Shown piece after piece: positions 18,101 to 25,521 of a stretch of 64,000 bases of DNA; within the stretch, counting starts at the first letter, position 1; each line of letters starts with the position of its first letter. The stretch comes from CAVRXZ01 sp963773035 (GTDB taxonomy: Bacteria; Acidobacteriota; Vicinamibacteria; Vicinamibacterales; CAVVIG01). Below the pieces are notes generated by a model. That model saw only the letters and a program-made list of their open reading frames with translations. It was not told the DNA's origin and did not search any database. The stretch covers positions 434,001 through 498,000 of the forward strand of contig CAVYZX010000009.1 of NCBI GenBank assembly GCA_963773035.1, written 5' to 3'. The position numbers and the translations under genes are program-made.

Positions 18101-18808
18101 CTGTACCTGCTTCGACTCCGTGAGCAGTTGGAACGCCCGCGCAATCGTGACGCCTTTTTCTTCCTTTACGCCTCCGCCCTCGATCGCCTGAACCGCCGCC
18201 TTCTCCCGTCCAAGGATGACTGCGGCGAGCGGCACGCAGAGGCCGAGCACGACCGAGCTCACCAAAAGCAGCCCGTTCGCGCCGACTTCGTCGATGATGA
18301 GGGCCGTCAACGCAGATCCGGTCATGCCGCCGAGGGCAACCCCGCCCCCGACGAAACCGAACAGTCGTTTCGCCTGCCGTGGGTCGTAGATGCCGTTGGC
18401 CAGCGTCCAAAACTGGCTGATGAGGAGAATGGCAATGATGGCGCCCCAGATGTAGAACGCGACCGAGACCCAGTCGCCCCCCGTCCTGAACAGCGCCCAG
18501 AAAGCCAACATGATGGCGGTCATGCCGGCCTGAATGATTGGCAGCGCCCACCGGCGGGGAAGGATCGAAAAGAGGCGGGTGTAGCCAAGCATCAAGACGC
18601 CAATGAGCAATCCATTGGCAAAGATGACGTAGGGCACGTTGACCGCACCCAGGCTGTCGATCAGTTTCGAGCGCGTGAGCGGCTGGATGATGTTGTACGA
18701 CGTCATCCCAAGGTAGGCGTAGGCGAACATCAGCAGTGCGGTGACGCCCTCGTCGTCCCGCAATTCCACGATCGGCGAGAAAATCCGGCGGATCGATCCA
18801 GTGCTCAT
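15122..18808 (-). CDS. Npt1/Npt2-like MFS transporter fused to HEAT repeats and two cNMP-binding-like domains
   Basis: About 1228 residues from ATG 18808. Residues 1-430 form a 12-helix domain of the nucleotide-translocase (TLC/Npt) type. Its landmarks are PLTRSKLIDSLG after helix 1, QFWTLANGIYDPRQAKRLFG and the GGG-rich turn after it, and KTTREVLFLPLP. The acidic residue of the ELWGS motif of plant and Chlamydia ATP/ADP translocases is absent (IWGAIIAI), so ATP exchange is not assured. Residues 450-930 are HEAT-like helical repeats (ARALTAMEGVRPDLAE, HEVRIAAVRTLATIRRE). The last 260 residues hold two cyclic-nucleotide-binding-like beta-rolls (LFAFVSVDELYRI and PLFVHATAEDLQAI). It likely senses a cytoplasmic ligand while transporting or anchoring. 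A paralogue without the cNMP domains lies at 21831-24470. Confidence 0.88.
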   Translation of the reverse strand: MSTGSIRRIFSPIVELRDDEGVTALLMFAYAYLGMTSYNIIQPLTRSKLIDSLGAVNVPYVIFANGLLIGVLMLGYTRLFSILPRRWALPIIQAGMTAIMLAFWALFRTGGDWVSVAFYIWGAIIAILLISQFWTLANGIYDPRQAKRLFGFVGGGVALGGMTGSALTALIIDEVGANGLLLVSSVVLGLCVPLAAVILGREKAAVQAIEGGGVKEEKGVTIARAFQLLTESKQVQLVALVIAFGSLGAALIDQQVNMAAEELGRGNSVSKFLAQIRFGISAAAFIIQVWLTPVIHRYLGIGFALMMLPTNLFASGAAILATRNVWAPAVATTLDRSVRYSVDKTTREVLFLPLPTELRQEIKPFVDVTVDRVARGVGAVFILLLVQPWGFGLTWPQISWVSLGLTVVWYVMASRAKRQYLASFRQSFERRDIEAAEVRVNVADLSTVETLVEELSSPDEQRVLYAIDLLESLDKRNLITPLLLYHESPRVRARALTAMEGVRPDLAERWLPPIERLLKDADHEVRIAAVRTLATIRRERAAEIMRPLLSDSDPRLVATAAIALADSTVESDVDATERALRALVDDTRETRAEARREVARLIPLIHNERFRHLLIPLFYDPDVTVALEAIQSAAKVGAADALFVPALVSLSRNRLLKGAAREALVGYGEPILDVMAHFVRDQDEDVWVRRHIPGTLARIPSQKSVDLLAELLEDPDGFLRYKALTAIETVTHDHPEFTLDRARLEALTLKDGAHYLNYLSLDYSLRRADESAADTLLGRSLGEKLDRSKDRVYRFLGLIYPWRDISAARWALEHGDTRVRASAAEYLDNLLKGDLRKRIMPVLEDLPIDERVRKANVLLRSRVRDLEETVVQLVHEPDQTLASAAIHYVEARKMWTLGDDLEHILAHRDVRDWSVFEAASWALASQRMTAAERRARWREPLPAVEVADRLRRMPLFAFVSVDELYRIAATGHQLRHEPGQRVLEQGARAGAFQFLLDGRARTADEHGNAREVEAPAVLVMGSALASAPVPETIAAVESSISLALGADDFNGLLSENVQLAHGLFRMLMTGPAAAAWPPVVAPRSPLDSRVAAGNLRPIERVIALEQVPLFVHATAEDLQAIASIAQEEPIASGADLFKEGQLAAIYTVLKGRVQIARNGKAPVVAAPGDTIGIVETLGDRLTEESATVLEAGSVLRINREALFELLSDRIELLHGLLGTVQASGAEVM

Positions 18809-18949
18809 GTCAGCTTTGCGGCTCGTCCGACGCCTGCACTTCACATACTAGGGCTGGGGCAAGCATCGAGTGTGCGCCGAAGGTGAAGAATATGTCGTGA
18901 GCGGAAGGAATTGCTAGCACCGCGAGGCAGGTGAATGGAACGGTGCGGG

Positions 18950-18982
18950 GCACGTCAGCCGGATTAGTCCGGGCTGACGTGC
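18950..18982 (-). terminator. Strong hairpin downstream of the 19005-19664 gene
   Basis: An 11-base perfect stem, GCACGTCAGCC paired with GGCTGACGTGC, with an 11-base loop. It lies 22 bases beyond the stop of the small secreted protein gene and before the transporter start. There is no T tract on the minus strand, so it could be a terminator lacking a U-run or a processing hairpin. Confidence 0.55.
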
Positions 18983-19004
18983 GCCCGCGCACTATTGACC
19001 CGAC

Positions 19005-19664
19005 TTATCGGACCTTAATGGTGATCCGAACTTCCGTAGCCCGCATCGTGGCGCCCGCTTCCTGATACGTGACTTGCACCGTGTCTCCCGCCCCGACGAG
19101 GGTGTTGAAGGCGATCCGGCCTCCGGCCTGCTGGGTTGCGGTGCCGGCGCCCTTCGCTTCCACTTTGGTTTCAGGGCTGACCGCGAACGTCATGTCCTTG
19201 TTGTCGGCCGTGACCACGAGCGAATTCGCCGTTGCCGACTTGACCTTGCCAGTCACGCTCTTGGAAGGAGGAGCTGCGGTCGTCGAGACGGACCCGCCGC
19301 CTTCGCCAGCATCGCTGACCGCACGGACCTCGGTCGCCGTCATCTTGCCACCCGCCTCGGTGTACTGAACGATGACTGCCCCGCCCGGCTTGATGGCGTC
19401 GCCGATCTTGATGCCGGGCGCGCCGGTTGCCTGTGCATCGCGGGTGGCCCTTCCGGCACCCCGAGCCAGCACCGCCGTCTTGCTATCAACGGCGAAGGTC
19501 ATCTCCTGCGCCCCCACCTTCACCTTCAACGAGGAATCGGTAACTGCGGTGACCGTGCCCCGGGCTTCCTTACTCGTCTGGGCCGCGGCGGGGCTGAGAC
19601 CGACAAAGGCTCCGAAAACCAAGACAATGAGGAGCAAAGTTCCGAGACGCTGCACTCGACCCAT
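19005..19664 (-). CDS. Secreted protein with two tandem small beta domains
   Basis: 219 residues with a clear signal peptide (LLLIVLVFGAFVGL, cleaved after AAAQ). Two homologous units follow, about 33-117 and 135-216. Each has the pattern GTVTAV..SLKVKVGAQEMTFAVDSKT then VQYTEAGGKMTATEVR, and the second closes with VTYQEAGATMRATEVR. The pattern resembles DUF5666-like or OB-type beta barrels, though I cannot name a family firmly. The linker is Gly/Ser/Ala-rich. It is transcribed divergently from the kinase/phosphatase/transporter operon and separated by a hairpin from the transporter-HEAT-cNMP gene. A candidate promoter lies at 19750-19779. Function unknown; likely periplasmic. Confidence 0.8.
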   Translation of the reverse strand: MGRVQRLGTLLLIVLVFGAFVGLSPAAAQTSKEARGTVTAVTDSSLKVKVGAQEMTFAVDSKTAVLARGAGRATRDAQATGAPGIKIGDAIKPGGAVIVQYTEAGGKMTATEVRAVSDAGEGGGSVSTTAAPPSKSVTGKVKSATANSLVVTADNKDMTFAVSPETKVEAKGAGTATQQAGGRIAFNTLVGAGDTVQVTYQEAGATMRATEVRITIKVR

Positions 19665-19749
19665 AACGCCTCCCTTGTTGACAATCCACCTAGGTCGGAC
19701 CGCGCCGACCCGCCAATCAGAGCCGAAGACCTGTGGGGTGACCGCGGGG

Positions 19750-19779
19750 ACTATAACGGATTCACCTGCCTGGTGTCAC
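19750..19779 (-). promoter_or_regulatory. Candidate sigma70-type promoter
   Basis: On the minus strand GTGACA (19774-19779) and TATAGT (19750-19755) are 18 bases apart, giving a leader of about 85 bases for the secreted gene that starts at 19664. Pattern match only. Confidence 0.35.
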
Positions 19780-19936
19780 TGACCATTTTCCTGTGCACCG
19801 TCACCGGACCAACGCTACACTCATCACCACAAGAAGCCGGGAAGGGTCCCTTGTTCAACTCGAAAATGTCCGAACGTTGGAACATAGTGGAGGCCTCTGG
19901 CCTGTTCGAGGTCTTTCGAAAAAGGAGGATGTGACC

Positions 19937-20776
19937 ATGAGGGTGATGCCGTGGCTGTTGGTTTCCTTGGTGTTTCCCCTTCTTGAGTCGCCCGTGCGCG
20001 TCGTCGCGCAGGCGCCGGCGCCGGCCCAGCAAGCAACCGACTCGAGAATCTGGATTGGCAAGTACGGCGACTTCGAAGAGTTCCTTCGCACCGCCAAGAT
20101 CGAGCGCACCACCGGTACTGGTGTTGGCGTGTTGGCGCCTCGGCACGCACATTTCGAGCCCGGCGGACTCGCCAACGGCGCGGCCGTCAAGAAGGTCAAG
20201 CCAGGCAAGCGAGATGGATTCTTCGAGAGTTATAAGTCGGAGATCGCGTCGTACAAGCTCGACAGATTGCTCGAGCTGGACATGGTTCCCCCAACTGTCG
20301 AGATCAAGTATGAAGGTGAGCAGGCGTCCGCCCAACTTTGGGTGGAAAATGTCAAGATGCTCAGCGACATCCAGAAACAGGGTGTCCGTGATCCCGACGC
20401 GGCGCGGTGGAATCGCCAGCTGCATCGAGCGCAAGTGTTCGACTCCCTCGTGGGCAACATCGATCCCAACGCCGGGAATTGGCTCTTCGATCCGTCGTGG
20501 CACTTCATCAAGATCGATTGCTCTCGGTGCTTCACTGATACGGCTACGCTGCAATTCGACATCAAGAAAGTCGTGAAGAAAATCGACCGGCCGTTCTTCG
20601 ACCGTGTCAAGAGTCTGGATCGCGACGCAGTCCGGCGCGAGATCAGCGATCTGCTGACGGAATCTGGTGCGATGTCGGCGCTCTTCAGGCGAAGGGACGC
20701 CATCGTGAAGGCCTTCGAGGAACTCGCCAAGAGCCAGGGCGAGGCGAATGTTTTCGAGGATTGGCCGTCACAATGA
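19937..20776 (+). CDS. Secreted HipA/FAM20C/PI-kinase-like protein
   Basis: 279 residues. ATG 19937 is preceded by a perfect AAGGAGG; an upstream extension in the same frame lacks a ribosome site. A signal peptide covers residues 1-25 (LLVSLVFPLL, then VVAQAP). The rest looks like an atypical kinase: a Gly-rich stretch (GTGVGV, 60-65), a possible ATP lysine (Lys85/Lys86 in AAVKKV), an alpha-C-like Glu102, the catalytic-loop-like NIDPNAGN (174-181, compare NTDRNxGN) and the metal-binding-like KIDCSR (Asp194). SYKLDRLLELDMVPPTVE is a family landmark in uncharacterised Acidobacteria proteins. The key acidic residues are kept, so activity is plausible. Its stop overlaps the phosphatase start (ATGA). 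Substrate unknown; a periplasmic kinase would need ATP or another donor outside the cytoplasm. Confidence 0.75.
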   Translation: MRVMPWLLVSLVFPLLESPVRVVAQAPAPAQQATDSRIWIGKYGDFEEFLRTAKIERTTGTGVGVLAPRHAHFEPGGLANGAAVKKVKPGKRDGFFESYKSEIASYKLDRLLELDMVPPTVEIKYEGEQASAQLWVENVKMLSDIQKQGVRDPDAARWNRQLHRAQVFDSLVGNIDPNAGNWLFDPSWHFIKIDCSRCFTDTATLQFDIKKVVKKIDRPFFDRVKSLDRDAVRREISDLLTESGAMSALFRRRDAIVKAFEELAKSQGEANVFEDWPSQ

Positions 20777-21831
20777 ATGTGCTGCGGGCCCGTCTCGTTG
20801 CTGTCGGTGCGCTGACTGCTGGGCTGCTGGTACAACCGCGCTCGCTTTCTCTGCAAGGCGCGGAGCCGGCGTGCGAGTTCGACCGCGTCGAGCGGGTCGT
20901 CGCCGTCGGCGATGTGCACGGGGCCTACGACGCCTTCGTAAGCATTCTGCGAACGGCGGGTCTCATCGACGAGCGACAGCGCTGGGTTGGCGGCAAAGCA
21001 CATCTCGTTCAGACCGGCGACGTCGTCGACCGCGGTCCTGATTCACGCAAGGCTCTCGATTTATTGGAGAGGCTTCAGGGAGACGCGCGGAAGGCTGGCG
21101 GCGCCGCGCATCCGCTGATCGGCAACCACGAAGCCATGCGGCTTCTGGGCGACATGCGCTACGTCTCCCCGGGAGAGTACGGGGCGTTCGCCACAGGACG
21201 CTCCGAGCAGATCCGGGACGACTTCCTTCAATCGCAGGACAGGGCCAAGCGCGAGGATCTCCTCAAACAGTACCCGCTCGGGATGCTCGAAATGCGCGTC
21301 GCCTTCGGGCGCAACGGCCATTACGGCGAATTGATTCGAAAGCTGAACGCTGTCGTCAAAATCAACGGAATCGTCTTCCTCCACGGCGGCATCAGTCCTG
21401 CAGTCGCGACGATGTCCTGCGACGCGATCAATACCACGGTCAGGCGGGAGCTGACGACCGATATCGACAAGGTCAGGGCCGAGCCGCTCGCCAGCCTCGC
21501 GGCACGCGACGACGGGCCCCTTTGGTATCGGGGTCTCGCGCTAGAGCCCGACACATTCGAGCCGCAAGTGGATGACATCCTTGCCAAACAGCGAGCGCGT
21601 GCAATCGTCGTCGGCCACACCGTGCTGCAAGACGGTCGGATTCGTGCGCGTTTCGGCGGAAAAGTGATTCAGATCGACACAGGGATGCAAACGCAGTACG
21701 TCGCCACCGGGCGCGCGTCTGCACTCGAGATCAAGGACGGCGCCTTTACGGCCATTTATCCGGATCGCCGCGACGTCCTCGCCAACGTCCCCGAAGACAC
21801 GCCGGCGGCTGCACCCGTTCCAGCACGATAA
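20773..21831 (+). CDS. Secreted PPP-family metallophosphatase (Shewanella-like type)
   Basis: 352 residues from ATG 20773, which overlaps the previous stop as ATGA. An N-terminal signal (VGALTAGLLV) precedes a calcineurin-like domain. Metal ligands are complete: GDVHG (46-50), GDVVDRG (82-88), GNHE (117-120), HGGISP, and GHTVLQDG. The GNHEAMRLLGDMRYV block is the mark of Shewanella-like protein phosphatases rather than of general metallophosphoesterases. Family members dephosphorylate Ser/Thr or Tyr residues. Placed directly after the kinase-like gene with coupled translation, it most simply reverses that kinase's modification (inference). The stop TAA overlaps the next start as TAATG. An in-frame TTG 12 bases upstream is a less likely start. 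Confidence 0.9.
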   Translation: MNVLRARLVAVGALTAGLLVQPRSLSLQGAEPACEFDRVERVVAVGDVHGAYDAFVSILRTAGLIDERQRWVGGKAHLVQTGDVVDRGPDSRKALDLLERLQGDARKAGGAAHPLIGNHEAMRLLGDMRYVSPGEYGAFATGRSEQIRDDFLQSQDRAKREDLLKQYPLGMLEMRVAFGRNGHYGELIRKLNAVVKINGIVFLHGGISPAVATMSCDAINTTVRRELTTDIDKVRAEPLASLAARDDGPLWYRGLALEPDTFEPQVDDILAKQRARAIVVGHTVLQDGRIRARFGGKVIQIDTGMQTQYVATGRASALEIKDGAFTAIYPDRRDVLANVPEDTPAAAPVPAR

Positions 21832-24470
21832 TGCTCCGACGAATGCTGCAGATTCGGCGCGGCGAGGCGTCGCGCGCCGCCCTGCTGTTCGCCTATCTGT
21901 TTCTCGTCATCTCCAGCTACGTCGTCACCAAGAGCACGCGCGACGCGCTGTTCCTGGAGCGGTACAGCGCGGACCGGCTGCCGTACGCCGACATTGCGTC
22001 AGCCCTGACCGTGGCGGTTGTGATGGCGGTCTATCTGCGAGTCCACCGCCGCATCGGCCTTCGGCCGATGCTTGTCCGCACCCTTCTGGCGTTTTCAGCA
22101 GTCAGCGTCGGCTTTTGGATCATCGGCCGAGGTGAAGAGCCTTGGTGGATGCTCCCTGCACTCTACGTGTGGGCCAGCGTCTTGGGCGTGTTGCTCCCCG
22201 CTCAAGTCTGGACGCTCGCCAATTACGTCATGACGACACGTGAGGCAAAGCGGCTGTTTGGCATCGTCGGAAGCGGGGGGCTCTGCGGATGGATGGTCGG
22301 CGGTTTGATCACGCGGACCTCAGCCGCCCGCCTGGGGACGGAAAACCTGCTGCTGATGATCGCGGCGACGCTCGCGATCTGCGCAGTGCTGGTTGCTGCC
22401 GTCTGGCGCGAACGGAAGGGGTTGCCGCCGTCCGGGCCCCTGCCGGAGGCGAGTGGACTGCGGGAAAGTTTCTCGCTGGTGTGGCAATCACCTCACCTGC
22501 GAGCGATTGCCAGCCTGGTTTGTCTGTCCTCGCTGGTGACGACGATCGTGGCGTGGCAGTTTCGAGCGATAGCCAAGGCTTTCATTCCCGACACGGATGC
22601 GCTCGCTGCATTCTTCGGCACGTTCAACGTGTATGCCGGTGCGCTGTCGCTGGCGACTCAGTTGCTGCTGACATCGCGGCTTCTGCGCTCGCTGGGATTG
22701 GGAGTGGCGTTGCTGGTCGTGCCGCTGGCCCTCACGAGCGGCTCCCTCGGCATCTTGATTTCGGGGAGCTTGTTGTCGGCCGTGCTCCTGAAGGGTGGCG
22801 ATCAAATTCTGCGCTACTCAATCGACCGATCGACGGTCGAACTTCTGTACTTGCCGGTGCCGGCCAGGCTGATGGCGCCCGCGAAAGCCCTGATCGACAC
22901 GGTGATTTGGCGGGCCGGCGATGCGGTTGGCGCCCTCTTCGTACTGGCCGGTGTGAGTCTGCTGGGTCTCTCCGCCACGCGACTGAGCGTCGCGAGCCTG
23001 CTGCTGCTCGCAGCCTGGATCGTCGCGGCCGTGGCGGCGGAACGTCATTACGTCCGAAATCTGAGGAACAGCATTTACGAACACCGTCTCGACGTCGAGC
23101 GCTTGGCGCAGGTCGCCGAGCGGTCGGCCACCGATGCTCTGACGGATGCGCTCGGATCGGGCGATCCAAGCGACATCTTGTATGCCTTGACGCTGCTCGA
23201 AGGACGAGAGACGGAGATTCCGCTTCAGCCGGTTCGCCGCCTGCTCGATCACCGGTTGCCTGACGTGCGCAGAAAAGCCGTGGCATTGCTCGCAGACGCT
23301 GACGACACATCCGTTCTGGACCGCGTCGAGCGTCTGTTTCACGACGATGCCGATCAAGGCGTTCGCACTGCGGCCCTCTTGTATTTGTCGCGCCTCAGCG
23401 ACGTGGATCCGCTGGTCCGGCTCACAGAGCTCGATCACGTACATGCAAGCTCGGTGGCCTCCGCCATCGCGCAGTTCCTCGCTCGTCCCGGGCCGAAGCA
23501 GAATATCGAAGCGGCGCGGCTCTTGTTGGATGTGGCGCTCAACCATGACGGGCCGGACGGCTATCCTGCCCGTCTGGAAGCCGCGCGTGTGGTCGGTTCG
23601 TTTCCGGATTGCTTCAACGATCAGCTCAACCGGTTGTTGAAAGACTTGGCTCCTGAAGTGGTGCGTCTTGCGATTCGTGCCGCGGCGCAAGCCAGCGACC
23701 CGGCATCGGTACCGCTGGTCATCGCGTGGCTGTGCGATCCGACGCTTTCTGACGATGCCACGGACGCCTTGGCGACGCTGGGCGAGCGCGCTGTCCCCGC
23801 TCTTCGCCAGGCACTCCTGGATCCGCAAACGCCGGCCGCCCTGAGACACGCCATTCCCGACATCCTTCAGCGTGTTGCGACGCCGGAAGCCGAGCAGGGG
23901 CTGGTCGAGACCCTTCTGGACTCCGACCCGATGCTACGCTTGCGAACGGTTTCGGCTCTCAATAAGCTCCGACAACTTCATCCCGCGCGACGGTTGGAGA
24001 AGGAGCTGATCGAGACGGTGCTGGCGGCCGAGATCTTGGGTCACTATCGCTCGTATCAGCTACTGGGAAAGCTGTCCATCGAGACGGTCGTGAATCAGTC
24101 ATCTGTCGACCAAGTCAAGTTGTCGATGAGCCGGGAGCTGGAGCGCATTTTTCGGTTGATGAAGCTGCTGTTGCCCGACCACGACTTGCATAGTGCGTAC
24201 GTCGGCCTGCAGTCCGAAAATGCCGCCGTTCACGACAATGCGGTCGAGTTTCTGGAAAACGCGCTCCCGACACAATTTCGAAGCCTCGTGCTTCCGTTGA
24301 TCGATAGCGAAATCAGCCTCGCGGAGCGGATGCGTCTCGCGGAGCGGATGGTCGGGTCCACGCACGAAACGTCGGAGGATGCTGTTCAGGTATTTGCTGC
24401 GAGTGGTGCGCTGTTGCAGGATGTTGCCGCAAACGCCGAACGCAACGCCGAATGGCTGCGTCGAAAATGA
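21831..24470 (+). CDS. Npt1/Npt2-like MFS transporter with HEAT-repeat C-terminus
   Basis: 879 residues. Residues 15-410 have about 12 membrane helices with the translocase-type landmarks VVTKSTRDALFLERYSADRL, QVWTLANYVMTTREAKRLFG, and RSTVELLYLPVP. Residues 430-870 are HEAT-like repeats (ILYALTLLEGRETEIPLQP, DVRRKAVALLADADD), probably cytoplasmic. Unlike its paralogue at 15122-18808 it has no cNMP-binding domains. The acidic residue of the ELWGS motif of true ATP/ADP translocases is not conserved here (ASVLG), so the substrate is open. The start overlaps the phosphatase stop (TAATG), so the two are translationally coupled. The gene converges with the minus-strand gene ending at 24479, eight bases away. 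It is the membrane member of the kinase/phosphatase operon. Confidence 0.88.
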   Translation: MLRRMLQIRRGEASRAALLFAYLFLVISSYVVTKSTRDALFLERYSADRLPYADIASALTVAVVMAVYLRVHRRIGLRPMLVRTLLAFSAVSVGFWIIGRGEEPWWMLPALYVWASVLGVLLPAQVWTLANYVMTTREAKRLFGIVGSGGLCGWMVGGLITRTSAARLGTENLLLMIAATLAICAVLVAAVWRERKGLPPSGPLPEASGLRESFSLVWQSPHLRAIASLVCLSSLVTTIVAWQFRAIAKAFIPDTDALAAFFGTFNVYAGALSLATQLLLTSRLLRSLGLGVALLVVPLALTSGSLGILISGSLLSAVLLKGGDQILRYSIDRSTVELLYLPVPARLMAPAKALIDTVIWRAGDAVGALFVLAGVSLLGLSATRLSVASLLLLAAWIVAAVAAERHYVRNLRNSIYEHRLDVERLAQVAERSATDALTDALGSGDPSDILYALTLLEGRETEIPLQPVRRLLDHRLPDVRRKAVALLADADDTSVLDRVERLFHDDADQGVRTAALLYLSRLSDVDPLVRLTELDHVHASSVASAIAQFLARPGPKQNIEAARLLLDVALNHDGPDGYPARLEAARVVGSFPDCFNDQLNRLLKDLAPEVVRLAIRAAAQASDPASVPLVIAWLCDPTLSDDATDALATLGERAVPALRQALLDPQTPAALRHAIPDILQRVATPEAEQGLVETLLDSDPMLRLRTVSALNKLRQLHPARRLEKELIETVLAAEILGHYRSYQLLGKLSIETVVNQSSVDQVKLSMSRELERIFRLMKLLLPDHDLHSAYVGLQSENAAVHDNAVEFLENALPTQFRSLVLPLIDSEISLAERMRLAERMVGSTHETSEDAVQVFAASGALLQDVAANAERNAEWLRRK

Positions 24471-24478
24471 TGTGATGC

Positions 24479-25504
24479 CTACTTCGTAGGCTGATCGGAC
24501 GCCGGCTTCTCTTGCGCCCGCGCGGCACTCAGAATGAACCCCAGGCCGTAGTTGCCCTCGTGGCAGGCGTACTCGTAAATCGGACCTTCCCACTTCCTCA
24601 TGAGAATCTCGCCCGTCCAGGGTCTCGTCCACGTCGTCGGATCGTCGAGTGTGAACTGGTAGAGGATCGAATCGGCGTCGACGCGCGTGAAACGCTCGAG
24701 CACGCGCAGATTGTCACTGGCGAAAATGTCCTGGCGCGCAGTTGCCGGAGGACCGCGAAAGTTCGTTCTGTCGGTGAAATTCGTCGTCTCGACCACAAGA
24801 GTGTTGCCTTCCCAGTGGCCGCGTCCGTCGCCGCCCTGCAGGTGGATGATCGGGCCGACATGAGGCCGGCCGTCGAGCGGAATGACACGAATGCCATGCA
24901 TCAGCTCGTGGCGAATCACCACGGCATTGTTGCTTTGAAGGATCTGCAGGTTGTTGTAGTAGCTCGCGCCCAGCATCGGTGGGCCTTCGTTTCCCCACGA
25001 GATGCAGCGCTCGCCGAGCGATCGGTACTCGACGGCGTCAGCAGGGCCTCGGCTCCGTGCTTCGGCCGCGCGCGCCGCCGCTCGTTTCTGAGCGTTCGCC
25101 GTCAACGGAGGTACCCGGCCATCTGCAGGCTCGAAGATCAGCGAAGAGCGCCGGCGCGAGACGCCCTTCGCGTAACTCTCGCTTTGCCAGATGACGTTGT
25201 CGTAATGAATGTCTTCCTTCGACTGGCTGTTCTCGCGAAGCTCCTGTTGCTGTTGGTACAGGGCGGCTTCGGCTTCAGTTAGAAATTCCTTGCCGGCCAG
25301 CTCCGCCGGACGTTCCAGAGGCGTAAAGGTTGCGTTCGTCCAATAGCCCTGGAGGTCCGGCTGGCCGTCAGGTGTTCGCGGTTGGCTCCAGGCCTTCGTC
25401 GGCTGCCCTTCGCGCTTCGCCCGACTCTGGCCCGCCACGCTTGCAGATGCGAGCGATAAGATGGCCGCGATAGCGAACAGCGCGTACGGAGGTCGACGGC
25501 GCAT
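24479..25504 (-). CDS. Secreted protein of an Acidobacteria-rich unknown family
   Basis: 341 residues with a signal peptide (AIAAILSLASASVAGQ). The body begins TPDGQPDLQGYWTNATFTPL and contains LDGRPHV, GHWEGNTLVVETTNF, and a closing YEYACHEGNYGL. These blocks recur in Acidobacteria paralogues of unknown function. Three more relatives are in this window (44915, 46798 and 47726), sharing the TTNFR or TTHIK block and a C-terminal beta-rich domain. No catalytic motif is evident. It starts 17 bases after the MBL gene stop, so the two form an operon. The family might be a lipocalin-like or sugar-binding beta protein, but I cannot support a function. Confidence 0.8.
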   Translation of the reverse strand: MRRRPPYALFAIAAILSLASASVAGQSRAKREGQPTKAWSQPRTPDGQPDLQGYWTNATFTPLERPAELAGKEFLTEAEAALYQQQQELRENSQSKEDIHYDNVIWQSESYAKGVSRRRSSLIFEPADGRVPPLTANAQKRAAARAAEARSRGPADAVEYRSLGERCISWGNEGPPMLGASYYNNLQILQSNNAVVIRHELMHGIRVIPLDGRPHVGPIIHLQGGDGRGHWEGNTLVVETTNFTDRTNFRGPPATARQDIFASDNLRVLERFTRVDADSILYQFTLDDPTTWTRPWTGEILMRKWEGPIYEYACHEGNYGLGFILSAARAQEKPASDQPTK

Positions 25505-25521
25505 GCGCGATCCTTCGATGA

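Noticed and set aside
21831..24470. Firm call as an ATP/ADP translocase
   Set aside because: The membrane fold fits, but the conserved acidic residue of the ELWGS motif is missing, so I left the substrate open.
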